Positions 48,734 through 57,070 of a DNA stretch of 64,000 bases are shown here, piece after piece. Below the pieces are notes generated by a model. The model searched no databases. It was not told where the DNA came from and worked only from the letters and a program-made list of their open reading frames with translations. This stretch comes from Shimia sp. SK013 (GTDB lineage Bacteria > Pseudomonadota > Alphaproteobacteria > Rhodobacterales > Rhodobacteraceae): positions 124,001-188,000 of the forward strand of contig NZ_LAJH01000014.1 in assembly GCF_001292625.1 (NCBI RefSeq). The letters are read 5' to 3'. Within the stretch, counting starts at the first letter, position 1, and each line of letters opens with the position of its first letter. The translations under genes and the position numbers were made by a program.

Positions 48734-49918
48734 ATGACCACTGAGGCCATCGTTGCCGGTGTCGGCATGATCAAATTCGCCAAACCGGGCGCATCCGACA
48801 GTTACGACGCCATGGGTGCCACCGCGATTGGCGCCGCTCTCAAAGACGCGGGACTGAGTTACGCCGACGTGCAGCAAGCCTACGCAGGCTATGTCTACGG
48901 CGACAGCACTTGCGGACAAAAAGCGCTCTATCACGTGGGCATGACCGGCATTCCGATTGTGAATGTGAACAACAACTGCTCCACCGGCTCCACCGCGCTG
49001 TTTCTGGCACGCCAAGCGATCGAACACGGCGTCGTAGACTGCGTGCTGGCCGTAGGGTTTGAGCAAATGCAGCCCGGCGCGCTTGGCAGCCACTGGACCG
49101 ACCGCCCGACACCGTTTGATGATTTTGATGCGGCCTGCGACGACCTTGTTGGCAATTCACAAGTTCCCTTGGCTTTGCGCTACTTCGGCGGCGCCGGAAA
49201 GTCGCATATGGAGAAGCACGGCACAGAGCTGACCGATTTCGCCAAGATCCGCGCCAAGGCCTCCCGCCACGCATCCAACAATCCGCTGGCGCTGTTTAAT
49301 CAGGAAATCACCGCCGATCAGGTCATGGCAGCCCCCGTCATGTGGGATGGCGTCATGACCCGCCTCATGGCCTGCCCGCCCACTTGCGGCGGCGCCGCCG
49401 CGATCCTCTGCTCTGAAAGCTTCGCCGCCAAACATGGCATCGACCAAACCGTGCGCATCAAAGCACAAGCCATGACCACTGACTATGCGTCGACCTTTGA
49501 GGCGCGCGACATGATGCAGGTCGTCGGCTACGACATGACCGCCGAGGCCGCCAAACAGGTGCAGGACCAATCCGGCATCGACATCGCCGACGTGGATGTG
49601 GTCGAGCTGCACGACTGTTTCGCGCATAATGAGCTGATCACGTACGAAGGCTTGGGCCTGACGCCCGAAGGCACCGCGCAGAAATTTATCGCGGATGGCG
49701 ACAACACCTATGGCGGCAAATATGTTACCAACCCGTCCGGCGGTCTGCTGTCCAAAGGCCACCCGCTTGGCGCGACCGGTCTGGCACAATGTTATGAGCT
49801 CACCCACCAACTGCGCGGCACAGCCGACGCCCGTCAGGTCGACGGCGCCAAGACCGCACTGCAACACAATCTTGGTCTAGGCGGCGCCTGCGTCGTGACC
49901 CTTTATCAGGCAGCATAA
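48734..49918 (+). CDS. SCP2-type thiolase / acetyl-CoA acetyltransferase
   Basis: A 394-residue thiolase of the sterol-carrier-protein-x type. The nucleophilic Cys82 is in NNNCSTGSTALF, the second motif HDCFAHNELI provides a histidine, and GGLLSKGHPLGATG the C-terminal glycine-rich active site. GGGAGG precedes the ATG. It is the last step, thiolysis of 3-ketoacyl-CoA, and the family often handles 2-methyl-branched chains. It is the first gene of a six-gene operon. Confidence 0.88.
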   Translation: MTTEAIVAGVGMIKFAKPGASDSYDAMGATAIGAALKDAGLSYADVQQAYAGYVYGDSTCGQKALYHVGMTGIPIVNVNNNCSTGSTALFLARQAIEHGVVDCVLAVGFEQMQPGALGSHWTDRPTPFDDFDAACDDLVGNSQVPLALRYFGGAGKSHMEKHGTELTDFAKIRAKASRHASNNPLALFNQEITADQVMAAPVMWDGVMTRLMACPPTCGGAAAILCSESFAAKHGIDQTVRIKAQAMTTDYASTFEARDMMQVVGYDMTAEAAKQVQDQSGIDIADVDVVELHDCFAHNELITYEGLGLTPEGTAQKFIADGDNTYGGKYVTNPSGGLLSKGHPLGATGLAQCYELTHQLRGTADARQVDGAKTALQHNLGLGGACVVTLYQAA

Positions 49919-49923
49919 ACGTT

Positions 49924-50391
49924 ATGGGAATTTTTGACCGATCCACCGAAGGCCACGTGACGCCACCCGTCGAGGTCACACTCGAACGCGGCGCTATTGC
50001 CTTCTTTGCCGAAACCATCGGCGAGGCCGACCCCGTGCATCTGGACGCCGACGCCGCTCAGGCCGCAGGCCACCCCGATGTTCTGGCCCCAGCCACTTAC
50101 GCCGTTGTCGTTGGCACTTTTGCAGGGCAAAAAGCCGCCCGCCAAGACCAGCCCGATCTGCTCACGCTGATCAACGGCGACCTGCGCGTGCTGCTGCACG
50201 GCACCGAGGCCTACGACTATCACGGCCCGATGTACGCAGGCGACACTGTGTCGGTGCAAAACGAGGTCACAGGCTTTTCCGACCCTAAAGGCGGCAAGCT
50301 TGAGATCGCCCATGTCACCACCCGTATCACCCACGCCGAGCGCGGCCCGATTGTAACCGCCACCCGCGGCATCATTCACCGGCTGGGCTAA
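49924..50391 (+). CDS. MaoC-like hot-dog protein, non-catalytic-type subunit
   Basis: A 155-residue hot-dog protein of the N-terminal MaoC (FAS1-like) type. Its motif reads IGEADPVHLD where active hydratases have GDxNPxH, so the catalytic Asp is Glu here while the His remains. It precedes a second, complete MaoC gene by 12 bases. In Mycobacterium, such pairs (ChsH1/ChsH2) form one heterodimeric hydratase in the steroid side chain pathway; the same is inferred here. Confidence 0.8.
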   Translation: MGIFDRSTEGHVTPPVEVTLERGAIAFFAETIGEADPVHLDADAAQAAGHPDVLAPATYAVVVGTFAGQKAARQDQPDLLTLINGDLRVLLHGTEAYDYHGPMYAGDTVSVQNEVTGFSDPKGGKLEIAHVTTRITHAERGPIVTATRGIIHRLG

Positions 50392-50403
50392 GGGAGACAG
50401 ACC

Positions 50404-50817
50404 ATGACAATTACACCTCAAAACGCCCAAATCGGCGACATGATCCCCGATCACAAATTCGGCCCCGTCACCCGCAAATCGCTTGCGCTTTATGCAGGTG
50501 CCTCTGGCGATCATAATCCGATCCACATCGATCTGGACTTCGCCAAGAAGGCTGGCATGGACGACGTCTTTGCCCACGGCATGTTGTCGATGGCGCAGCT
50601 CGGCCGCCTCGTGACCAACTTTGCTGGCCAAGCCAACGTCCGCCACCTCGACACGCGGTTCACCGCGCTCACACCGGTGGGCGCGATTGTCGACTGCACA
50701 GGCGAGGTCACAGACCGCCGCGAAGAAGACGGCGAAACGCTGCTGACCTTGAAACTCGCAGCCCATATCGACGACGGCACCCAAACCCTCAAAGGCGAAG
50801 CGATCATCGCTGTCTAA
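50404..50817 (+). CDS. MaoC-like enoyl-CoA hydratase, catalytic subunit
   Basis: A 137-residue hot-dog hydratase with an intact motif (ASGDHNPIHIDLDFA followed by DVFAHGML), giving the catalytic Asp and His. It hydrates 2-enoyl-CoA to the (R)-3-hydroxyacyl-CoA. GGGAGA precedes the ATG. With the preceding protein it probably makes a heteromeric hydratase. Confidence 0.87.
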   Translation: MTITPQNAQIGDMIPDHKFGPVTRKSLALYAGASGDHNPIHIDLDFAKKAGMDDVFAHGMLSMAQLGRLVTNFAGQANVRHLDTRFTALTPVGAIVDCTGEVTDRREEDGETLLTLKLAAHIDDGTQTLKGEAIIAV

Positions 50818-50840
50818 CCGCCATTCAAAGGACGCCCAAC

Positions 50841-51989
50841 ATGCCCAATCACATGTGGATGCAAGAAGACCAGCAAGCCTTCGCCAGCACCGTCAAACGC
50901 TTCTTTGACGAGGAAATCACCCCCAACAAAGACGCCTGGACCAAAGCCGGCGCTGTCCCCAAATCGCTTTGGAAGAAGGCCGGCGAGCTCGGCATCCTTG
51001 GTGCCACTTTCCCCGAAGAATACGGCGGCCTCGGCCTGTCGCGCCATTTCGATGCTGTGACTTTCCTTGAACAAACCAAAGCCGGCGACAGCGGTTGGGG
51101 CGTGTCCGTTCACAACATCGCCGCGCATTACATCACCTCCTTTGGCACCGAAGAACAAAAGACCCGCTGGCTGCCGGGCCTTGCATCGGGTGACAAAGTT
51201 GCCGCCATCGCCATGACCGAACCCGGCACCGGCTCAGACCTGCAAGCGGTCAAAACCACCGCCATCCGCGACGGCAACGAATACCTGATCAACGGCTCCA
51301 AAACCTTCATCACCAACGGCGGCTCTGCCGATCTGATCGTGCTGGTCGCGAAAACCGACCCCTCTGCCAAGGGACGTGGCGTGTCGCTTGTGGTGGTCGA
51401 AACCGAAGGGCTCGAAGGCTTTGAGGTCGGCCGCTGCCTCAAGAAAATGGGTATGAAGCGCAACGACACCGCCGAGCTGTCTTTCCAGGACGTACGCGTA
51501 CCGCTCACCAATCTGATCGGCACCGAAGAAGGCCAGGGTTTTATCCAGCTGATGAAGCAACTTCCGTGGGAACGTTTGATCCTTGGCTATATGGCGCTCG
51601 GGTCTTCGCAATGCGCGCTCGAGCACACACTGGCCTATGTGAAGGAACGCAAAGCGTTTGGTCAGCGCGTGATGGATTTTCAGAACACCCGTTTCAAACT
51701 CGCCGAAGCCGCCACCAAAATCGAACTGCTGGCCGCGTTTTGTGACCAATGCCTCGCGGAATTGGACGACGGCAAACTGACGCCGGAGAAAGCCGCGATG
51801 GCCAAGTGGTGGGGCACGCAAACCCAATGCGAAATCGTCGACGAATGCCTGCAACTGCACGGCGGTTATGGCTACATGTCCGAATATCCGATCAGCGAAC
51901 TTTATACCGACGCCCGCGTACAGAAAATCTACGGCGGCACCAATGAAATCATGAAAGAAGTGATCGCCCGATCGCTCGACTTGGACTGA
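50841..51989 (+). CDS. Acyl-CoA dehydrogenase (long/branched-chain type)
   Basis: A 382-residue flavoprotein introducing the 2,3 double bond. It has the FAD-contacting IAMTEPGTGSDLQAV and ITNGGSADLIVLVAK stretches. The base position of medium-chain enzymes (Glu in IYEGT) is Gly365 here (IYGGTNEIM), while Glu261 in CALEHTLAYVKERKAFG matches the base position of long-chain and isovaleryl-type dehydrogenases, which take branched substrates. It fits the racemase and SCP-type thiolase beside it. Confidence 0.9.
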   Translation: MPNHMWMQEDQQAFASTVKRFFDEEITPNKDAWTKAGAVPKSLWKKAGELGILGATFPEEYGGLGLSRHFDAVTFLEQTKAGDSGWGVSVHNIAAHYITSFGTEEQKTRWLPGLASGDKVAAIAMTEPGTGSDLQAVKTTAIRDGNEYLINGSKTFITNGGSADLIVLVAKTDPSAKGRGVSLVVVETEGLEGFEVGRCLKKMGMKRNDTAELSFQDVRVPLTNLIGTEEGQGFIQLMKQLPWERLILGYMALGSSQCALEHTLAYVKERKAFGQRVMDFQNTRFKLAEAATKIELLAAFCDQCLAELDDGKLTPEKAAMAKWWGTQTQCEIVDECLQLHGGYGYMSEYPISELYTDARVQKIYGGTNEIMKEVIARSLDLD

Positions 51990-51999
51990 GGACACCCTG

Positions 52000-52824
52000 A
52001 TGAAACTCACCGGCAAAACCGCCTATGTCACCGGCGCAGGCAACGGCATCGGCCGCGCTGTTGCTCTGAAACTCGCCGCCGAAGGCGCCAACGTTGTCCT
52101 CAATGATCTGAGCAAAGGTCCCGCCCAAGCCGTAGTTGATGAAATCACCGCCGCCGGTGGCACCGCCATCGCCGTGGTCGGCTCAGTGACCGAAGACGGT
52201 TTTGCCGAACGGTTCATCGGCGCAGGCGTGGAAAAATGGAACTCCATCGACATCATCGTCAACAACGCGGGCTACACATGGGACGCCCAAATCGGCCACA
52301 TGACCGACGACATGTTTGACGCCATGATGGACGTGCACGTCAAAGCCCCCTTTCGTATCCTGCGCGCGGCCTCCGGCTTTATCAAAGGCGCGGCCAAACA
52401 AGAGGCAGAGGCCGGTCAGGAAGTCTTCCGCAAGGTGGTCAATATCTCCTCCATCGCGGGCACCGGCGGCAACTTTGGCCAAGCCAACTATTCCTCGGCA
52501 AAATCCGCGGTTCTCGGCCTGACCAAGACCATGGCCAAGGAATGGGGCCGCCTAAAGGTCTGCGTGAACGCCGTGGCCTTTGGTTTCATCGAAACCCGCC
52601 TGACCGAGGGCACCGATGAAAAGAAAACCATAGAGATCGACGGCAACACAGTCGGCATCGGCATCCCCAAGAAAATGGCCGCCGGCGCGGCTGCGGTGAT
52701 CCCTCTCGGCCGCCCCGGCACACCAGAAGAAGCCGCCGACGGCGTCTATTTGATGTGCTGTCCCGAAAGCAATTATGTCTCCGCGCAGGTTCTCACCGTC
52801 GGCGGCGGGCTGAACGGCCTCTGA
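52000..52824 (+). CDS. SDR-family 3-hydroxyacyl-CoA dehydrogenase
   Basis: A 274-residue short-chain dehydrogenase. The NAD motif TGAGNGIGRA is at about 11-20, NNAGYTWDAQ at about 87, and the catalytic Ser-Tyr-Lys in NISSIAGTGG and NYSSAKSA. It resembles the (R)-3-hydroxyacyl-CoA dehydrogenase half of peroxisomal multifunctional enzyme 2. This fits, since the hydratase before it would make (R)-hydroxyacyl-CoA. It starts 10 bases after the dehydrogenase gene. Confidence 0.85.
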   Translation: MKLTGKTAYVTGAGNGIGRAVALKLAAEGANVVLNDLSKGPAQAVVDEITAAGGTAIAVVGSVTEDGFAERFIGAGVEKWNSIDIIVNNAGYTWDAQIGHMTDDMFDAMMDVHVKAPFRILRAASGFIKGAAKQEAEAGQEVFRKVVNISSIAGTGGNFGQANYSSAKSAVLGLTKTMAKEWGRLKVCVNAVAFGFIETRLTEGTDEKKTIEIDGNTVGIGIPKKMAAGAAAVIPLGRPGTPEEAADGVYLMCCPESNYVSAQVLTVGGGLNGL

Positions 52825-52879
52825 CCCACGCGCCCGGCCGCCAAGGTCGGGCCACGCCCTTCCCTCAAGGACATCTCCC

Positions 52880-53959
52880 ATGCTCCAAGGCATCCGCATC
52901 ATCGAAATCGAGGGCCTCGGCCCCGGCCCCTTCGCCGCCATGCACCTGGCGGACCTTGGCGCAGACGTCATCACCATCCACCGCAAAGGCGGCGCGGCGA
53001 TCACCGCGGATCAATCCGTGCTGGACCGTGGCAAACGTTCGATTGCGCTCGACCTCAAAGATCCCGACGACCTTGCGACCGCCAAAAAACTCATCGCCAC
53101 CGCTGATGGGCTGATCGAGGGCTTCCGCCCCGGTGTGATGGAACGCCTTGGCCTCGGCCCCGAAGACCTGCAGTCAGACAACCCGCACCTCGTATATGGC
53201 CGCATGACAGGCTGGGGCCAAACCGGACCGCGTGCGCAAACCGCAGGCCACGACCTCAACTACATCGCCCAATCCGGCGCATTGCACTACGCGTCCGAAC
53301 CCGGTTCGCCACCGATCACCCCCGCCACGCTGGTTGGCGACATCGGCGGCGGCGCGCTCTACCTCGTCATCGGCATCCTCTCCGGCATCCTTAACGCGCA
53401 ACGCACCGGCCAAGGCACCGTTGTTGACGCCGCCATCGTCGACGGCTCCGCACATATGATGACCCTGCTGATGGCCCTGAAACAGGCCGGCGGCCTCGCC
53501 ACGGAACGCGGCACATCTCTGCTCGACGGCCCCCACTGGTCCCGCAGTTATGCCTGCGCCGACGGCGGCTACCTCTCCGTGCAATGTCTGGAGCCACAAT
53601 TCTACGCCGCGTTCCTCGCCAAACTCGACCTGACAGACGACCGCGAGTTTACCCGCCAGCACGACAAGGCGCTCTGGCCCAAGCTCACCACCCGCCTCAC
53701 CGACCTCTTCCTCAGCCAACCGCGCAGCCACTGGGAAGCGCTCTTTGAAGGCTCCGACGCCTGCGTCGCCACCGTGCTCTCCCCCAAGGAAGCTGCCGAA
53801 GCACCGCACACCGCAGCCCGTAACATATGGCAAACCCCCAACGGACACCTACAAGCCGCCCCCGCCCCGCGCTTTGACGGGCAAACAGCAGCCATCCCCC
53901 CTGCCCCAAAACGCGGCGAACATACGGACGAGATCCTCCGCGATCTGAACGCGATCTAG
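52880..53959 (+). CDS. Alpha-methylacyl-CoA racemase / CaiB-BaiF CoA-transferase
   Basis: A 359-residue family III CoA-transferase fold protein. GLGPGPFAAMHLADLGADV at residues 12-30 and GHDLNYIAQSG with His124, plus GDIGGGALYLV with Asp154, correspond to the racemase catalytic pair. It would invert the 2-methyl centre so that the dehydrogenase can act. It is the final gene of the operon. A CoA-transferase role cannot be excluded by sequence. Confidence 0.85.
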   Translation: MLQGIRIIEIEGLGPGPFAAMHLADLGADVITIHRKGGAAITADQSVLDRGKRSIALDLKDPDDLATAKKLIATADGLIEGFRPGVMERLGLGPEDLQSDNPHLVYGRMTGWGQTGPRAQTAGHDLNYIAQSGALHYASEPGSPPITPATLVGDIGGGALYLVIGILSGILNAQRTGQGTVVDAAIVDGSAHMMTLLMALKQAGGLATERGTSLLDGPHWSRSYACADGGYLSVQCLEPQFYAAFLAKLDLTDDREFTRQHDKALWPKLTTRLTDLFLSQPRSHWEALFEGSDACVATVLSPKEAAEAPHTAARNIWQTPNGHLQAAPAPRFDGQTAAIPPAPKRGEHTDEILRDLNAI

Positions 53960-54001
53960 CGCCGACCCAACGCTTCCTTTTGCCTCAAATATCCCGGGGG
54001 T

Positions 54002-54034
54002 GTCCCGCCAGCGGCGGGACGGGGGCTGGCCCCC
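54002..54034. repeat. Two adjacent GC-rich hairpins in intergenic DNA
   Basis: GTCCCGCC-AGC-GGCGGGAC (perfect 8-bp stem) is followed at once by GGGGGC-TG-GCCCCC. There is no T-run, so they may slow polymerase after the racemase gene or be part of a dispersed intergenic element of the roseobacter type. Function is unknown. Confidence 0.5.
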
Positions 54035-54070
54035 TCAATGCCATAAGCCACAACGCGCGGTCCCTTAACG

Positions 54071-54101
54071 AAAACGGAGGCGCGCCTTTGGCGCACCTCC
54101 G
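54071..54101 (-). terminator. Terminator of hemE
   Basis: On the minus strand a 12-pair stem with one mismatch (GGAGGTGCGCC/GGCGCGCCTCC and a closing pair) and a 3-base loop is followed by TTTTCGTT. It lies downstream of hemE. Confidence 0.75.
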
Positions 54102-54113
54102 CAAAACTGTCGT

Positions 54114-54138
54114 GATACTGACGCGATACCGACGTTGG
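54114..54138. repeat. Short intergenic repeat, 11-bp period (copy 2)
   Basis: GATACTGACGC and GATACCGACGT in tandem, the same unit as at 1047-1070. It lies between the hemE terminator and the hemE stop, just outside the coding region. Confidence 0.5.
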
Positions 54139-54148
54139 AAAAACGTGG

Positions 54149-55183
54149 TTAACGCTCGCGCACCGTATCAATCATCAACTGCACATTTTCCGGATCCGCG
54201 TCCGGCGTGATGCCATGGCCCAGATTGAAGATATGCGGCCCGTTGCCCAGAGCCTTCACAATCTTGCGGGTTTCATCCACCAGATCCTGCCCGCCGGTCA
54301 CCATATGGCTGGATTTCAGGTTGCCCTGAACACAGCCATCGATTTGCACGTTGGCAGCGGCCCACTGAGGCGTCACACCGTCATCCAGCGCCACACAATC
54401 CGCACCCGTCGCCTTGCCAAACCCGACATAGCGTTCCCCCGCGCCCCGCGGGAAAGCGATCACTGGCACATCGGGATGGCGCGCCTTTAGCTCGGCAATG
54501 ATTTTCTTTGTTGGTTCAAGCGCATAGCGGTCAAAATCCGCGCCCTTGAGCGATCCAGCCCAGCTGTCAAACAGCTTCACGACCTCGGCGCCTGCCTCAA
54601 TTTGTTTGGACAGATAATCCACAGTGCCTTCGCTGATCCGGTCAATAATCTGGTCGAACACTTCGGGGTTCTCGTCCTTGAGCTTGTGGGCCGGCCCCTG
54701 ATCCGGTGTGCCACGCCCCGCCACCATATACGTCGCCACCGTCCAAGGCGCACCGGCAAAGCCAATCAGCGTGGTTTCTTTGGGCAATTCACGGCGCAAA
54801 ATTCGCACGGTTTCATAGATCGGATTGAGCGTTTCGTGAATGGAACCGACACCATTCAGCTTGTCAAAATCCGCCTGTGATTCAATCGTCGACAACCGCG
54901 GACCTTCACCTGTCACAAACCACAGATCCGCGCCAAGCGCTTGAGGCAAAAGCAAAATATCAGCGAACAGGATCGATGCGTCAAAGCCATAACGCCGGAT
55001 CGGCTGCAATGTGACCTCTGCTGCCAATTGCGGATTATAACACAACGACAAGAAGTCGCCCGCCTGCGCCCGCGTCGCACGATACTCCGGCAGATACCGC
55101 CCCGCTTGGCGCATCATCCAGATCGGTGGCGTTTCAAGGGTTTCACCGGCCAACGCCCGCAGGATTGTTTTTTCTTTTGTCAT
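54149..55183 (-). CDS. hemE: Uroporphyrinogen decarboxylase
   Basis: A 344-residue cytoplasmic enzyme converting uroporphyrinogen III to coproporphyrinogen III. The N-terminal signature [16 protein letters not shown] and the second signature [16 protein letters not shown] are present, with the conserved Asp in [15 protein letters not shown]. The start at 55183 (MTKEKTIL) has GAGG at 6 bases. An FnrL-like box lies 36 bases upstream of the start, in the region shared with hemC, so oxygen-linked regulation is likely. Confidence 0.96.
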   Translation of the reverse strand: MTKEKTILRALAGETLETPPIWMMRQAGRYLPEYRATRAQAGDFLSLCYNPQLAAEVTLQPIRRYGFDASILFADILLLPQALGADLWFVTGEGPRLSTIESQADFDKLNGVGSIHETLNPIYETVRILRRELPKETTLIGFAGAPWTVATYMVAGRGTPDQGPAHKLKDENPEVFDQIIDRISEGTVDYLSKQIEAGAEVVKLFDSWAGSLKGADFDRYALEPTKKIIAELKARHPDVPVIAFPRGAGERYVGFGKATGADCVALDDGVTPQWAAANVQIDGCVQGNLKSSHMVTGGQDLVDETRKIVKALGNGPHIFNLGHGITPDADPENVQLMIDTVRER

Positions 55184-55218
55184 GCTCACCCTCATATGTG
55201 CGCCAAAAATGCATCTCG

Positions 55219-55232
55219 TTGACATGTATCAA
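55219..55232. promoter_or_regulatory. FNR/FnrL-like box between hemE and hemC
   Basis: TTGACATGTATCAA matches the FNR consensus TTGAT-N4-ATCAA at 9 of 10 bases. It is centred about 42 bases before the hemE ATG and 165 before hemC. FnrL activates tetrapyrrole genes at low oxygen in Rhodobacterales. Match is seen; activity is inferred. Confidence 0.65.
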
Positions 55233-55389
55233 GGAATCGCAGGCTTTTGCATGTCCTATCACATCAAAACATCTTCACAGCGACACTCTGTCCCCGCCAC
55301 CCCACATTTTTGTCCGCTCCCACTTGGAAAACCCTGCTCAACCCCATCCGCGCTTGCCAGACCGCCCGCTCAGGATTAGATCAATTCCC

Positions 55390-56349
55390 ATGACTTTAAC
55401 CAAGCCTTCCCCCGCTTCGCCTCTCAAAATCGGCACCCGTGGTTCTCCGCTGGCCCTTGCTCAGGCCTATGAAACCCGACGCCGTCTGATGGGGGCATTT
55501 GATCTGCCCGAAGATGCATTTGACATCGTGGTCATCACCACCTCAGGTGACAATGCACAGCTGATAGCCAAAGACAAACCGCTCAAGGAATTGGGCGGAA
55601 AGGGGCTTTTTACCAAAGAGATCGAAGAAGCGCTTTTGGTTGGCGGCATCGACATTGCCGTGCACTCCATGAAAGACATGCCCGTTGCGCAGCCCGCAGG
55701 CCTGTTGCTCGACACCTACCTGCCCCGCGAAGACACACGCGACGCTTTTGTGTCCCCTGATGTGACCACGCTTGCGGGACTTCCCCAAGGCGCAACCGTC
55801 GGCACCTCGTCTCTTCGCCGTCGCGCGCAATTGTTGCATTTCCGCCCCGACCTGAACGCAGTGGAATTTCGCGGTAACGTACAGACAAGATTGAAAAAAC
55901 TGTCGGCCGGTGTCGCGGATTGTACGTTCCTTGCAATGGCGGGTTTGAACCGTTTGGACATGTCGCATGTCGCAGCCTCCGCAATCGAGCCCGAGGATAT
56001 GCTGCCCGCCGTCGCCCAAGGCGCCATTGGGATCGAACGTCGCGCCGACGACAGCGCCACCGCGGCCCTTCTCGAAGCCCTGCACGACACGCCGACAGGT
56101 CAGCGTCTCGCCGCAGAACGCGCCTTCCTTGCCGCGCTGGACGGGTCTTGCGAGACCCCAATCGCGGGTCTTGCAGAACTGGACGGATCGACCCTGCGTT
56201 TGCGGGGCGAAGTCCTTCGCCCAGATGGGTCCGAAAGCATCACGGATGACCGCACCGCCCCCATTGAGGACGGCGCTGAATTGGGCGAAGCCATGGCGCG
56301 CGACGTCCTCGCCCAAGCCGGTGACGGGTTCTTCGCCTGGCGGTCCTGA
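55390..56349 (+). CDS. hemC: Porphobilinogen deaminase (hydroxymethylbilane synthase)
   Basis: A 319-residue enzyme joining four porphobilinogens. LKIGTRGSPLALAQA is the N-terminal signature, GNVQTRLKKL the loop binding the substrate carboxylates, and the dipyrromethane cofactor attaches to Cys254 in DGSCETPIAG. The start at 55390 is chosen because it gives the normal family N-terminus; longer frames run into hemE on the other strand. It is divergent from hemE. Confidence 0.95.
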   Translation: MTLTKPSPASPLKIGTRGSPLALAQAYETRRRLMGAFDLPEDAFDIVVITTSGDNAQLIAKDKPLKELGGKGLFTKEIEEALLVGGIDIAVHSMKDMPVAQPAGLLLDTYLPREDTRDAFVSPDVTTLAGLPQGATVGTSSLRRRAQLLHFRPDLNAVEFRGNVQTRLKKLSAGVADCTFLAMAGLNRLDMSHVAASAIEPEDMLPAVAQGAIGIERRADDSATAALLEALHDTPTGQRLAAERAFLAALDGSCETPIAGLAELDGSTLRLRGEVLRPDGSESITDDRTAPIEDGAELGEAMARDVLAQAGDGFFAWRS

Positions 56350-56452
56350 TCTTTCCGCCACGTTAATTACCTTCATTCCGCACCAATCCCATCACGATTT
56401 GGCCATGTTTCGCGGCGACCTTCACTGCGAGGCGTGAACAGAGGATGGACTG

Positions 56453-57022
56453 ATGAACGCGATGACACGACTTGGCACATTGGGTGCCGACAACTGGAAC
56501 ACATTGAACGCAGCTCCTGTGGACGCGGGCTACAGTTTTAGCGAAACCGACGGGCGCTTTCGTCATTCCGGACGCAGCGAGACAATCCTGCGTTTCGTCG
56601 GACTGACCCTCGTAATGGGCGCGCTGGTGCAATGGGCCCTGCCCAACATCAGCTTTGCCGGCGACAATGATTCAACCAAAGCACTGCTATCGATCGGTTT
56701 CTCTCTGGTCGGTATGGCGATCTACCATTTTGCGGTGCGCGGCCACCGCAGCGAAATCCGCTATGACCCCGCCAAGGGTGAGGTCATCGTTTCTGCGCTC
56801 AACCGCCAAGACCGCCAAAAAGGTGTGCGACGCATTCACTTGAGCAAAGTCAAAAGCATCTATGTGCGCCGCAGCGATATGCCTGCAGGACAAGCGGCCC
56901 TGCGCATTCGCCTGAATGACAGCGCGGCTGAAATCACCGCGATTCGCGGCGACCATGATGAAATTGAATTGGCGCATGGCCTCTTGTGCCGCGACATTCG
57001 CATGGCCAAAAAACGACGTTAA
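56453..57022 (+). CDS. Hypothetical membrane protein
   Basis: A 189-residue protein with two predicted membrane segments (about 50-65, FVGLTLVMGALVQWAL, and 81-95, LLSIGFSLVGMAIYHFAV), then a soluble C-terminal domain of about 90 residues with RYDPAKGEVIVSALNRQ and RIHLSKVKSIYVRR that looks like a PH-like or beta-rich module, and a basic tail KKRR. Not recognised. It is followed by a strong bidirectional terminator. An ATG nearby at 56453 is preceded by GGACTG. Confidence 0.7.
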   Translation: MNAMTRLGTLGADNWNTLNAAPVDAGYSFSETDGRFRHSGRSETILRFVGLTLVMGALVQWALPNISFAGDNDSTKALLSIGFSLVGMAIYHFAVRGHRSEIRYDPAKGEVIVSALNRQDRQKGVRRIHLSKVKSIYVRRSDMPAGQAALRIRLNDSAAEITAIRGDHDEIELAHGLLCRDIRMAKKRR

Positions 57023-57041
57023 ATCATAGGCAAAGCCAATC

Positions 57042-57069
57042 AAAGGCGGGCCCTGGCCCGCCTTTTTTT
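57042..57069. terminator. Bidirectional terminator between membrane protein and hemF
   Basis: AAAGGCGGGCC-CTG-GCCCGCCTTT is a perfect 11-bp stem followed by more T on the plus strand. It ends both converging genes. Confidence 0.92.
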
Positions 57070-57070
57070 G

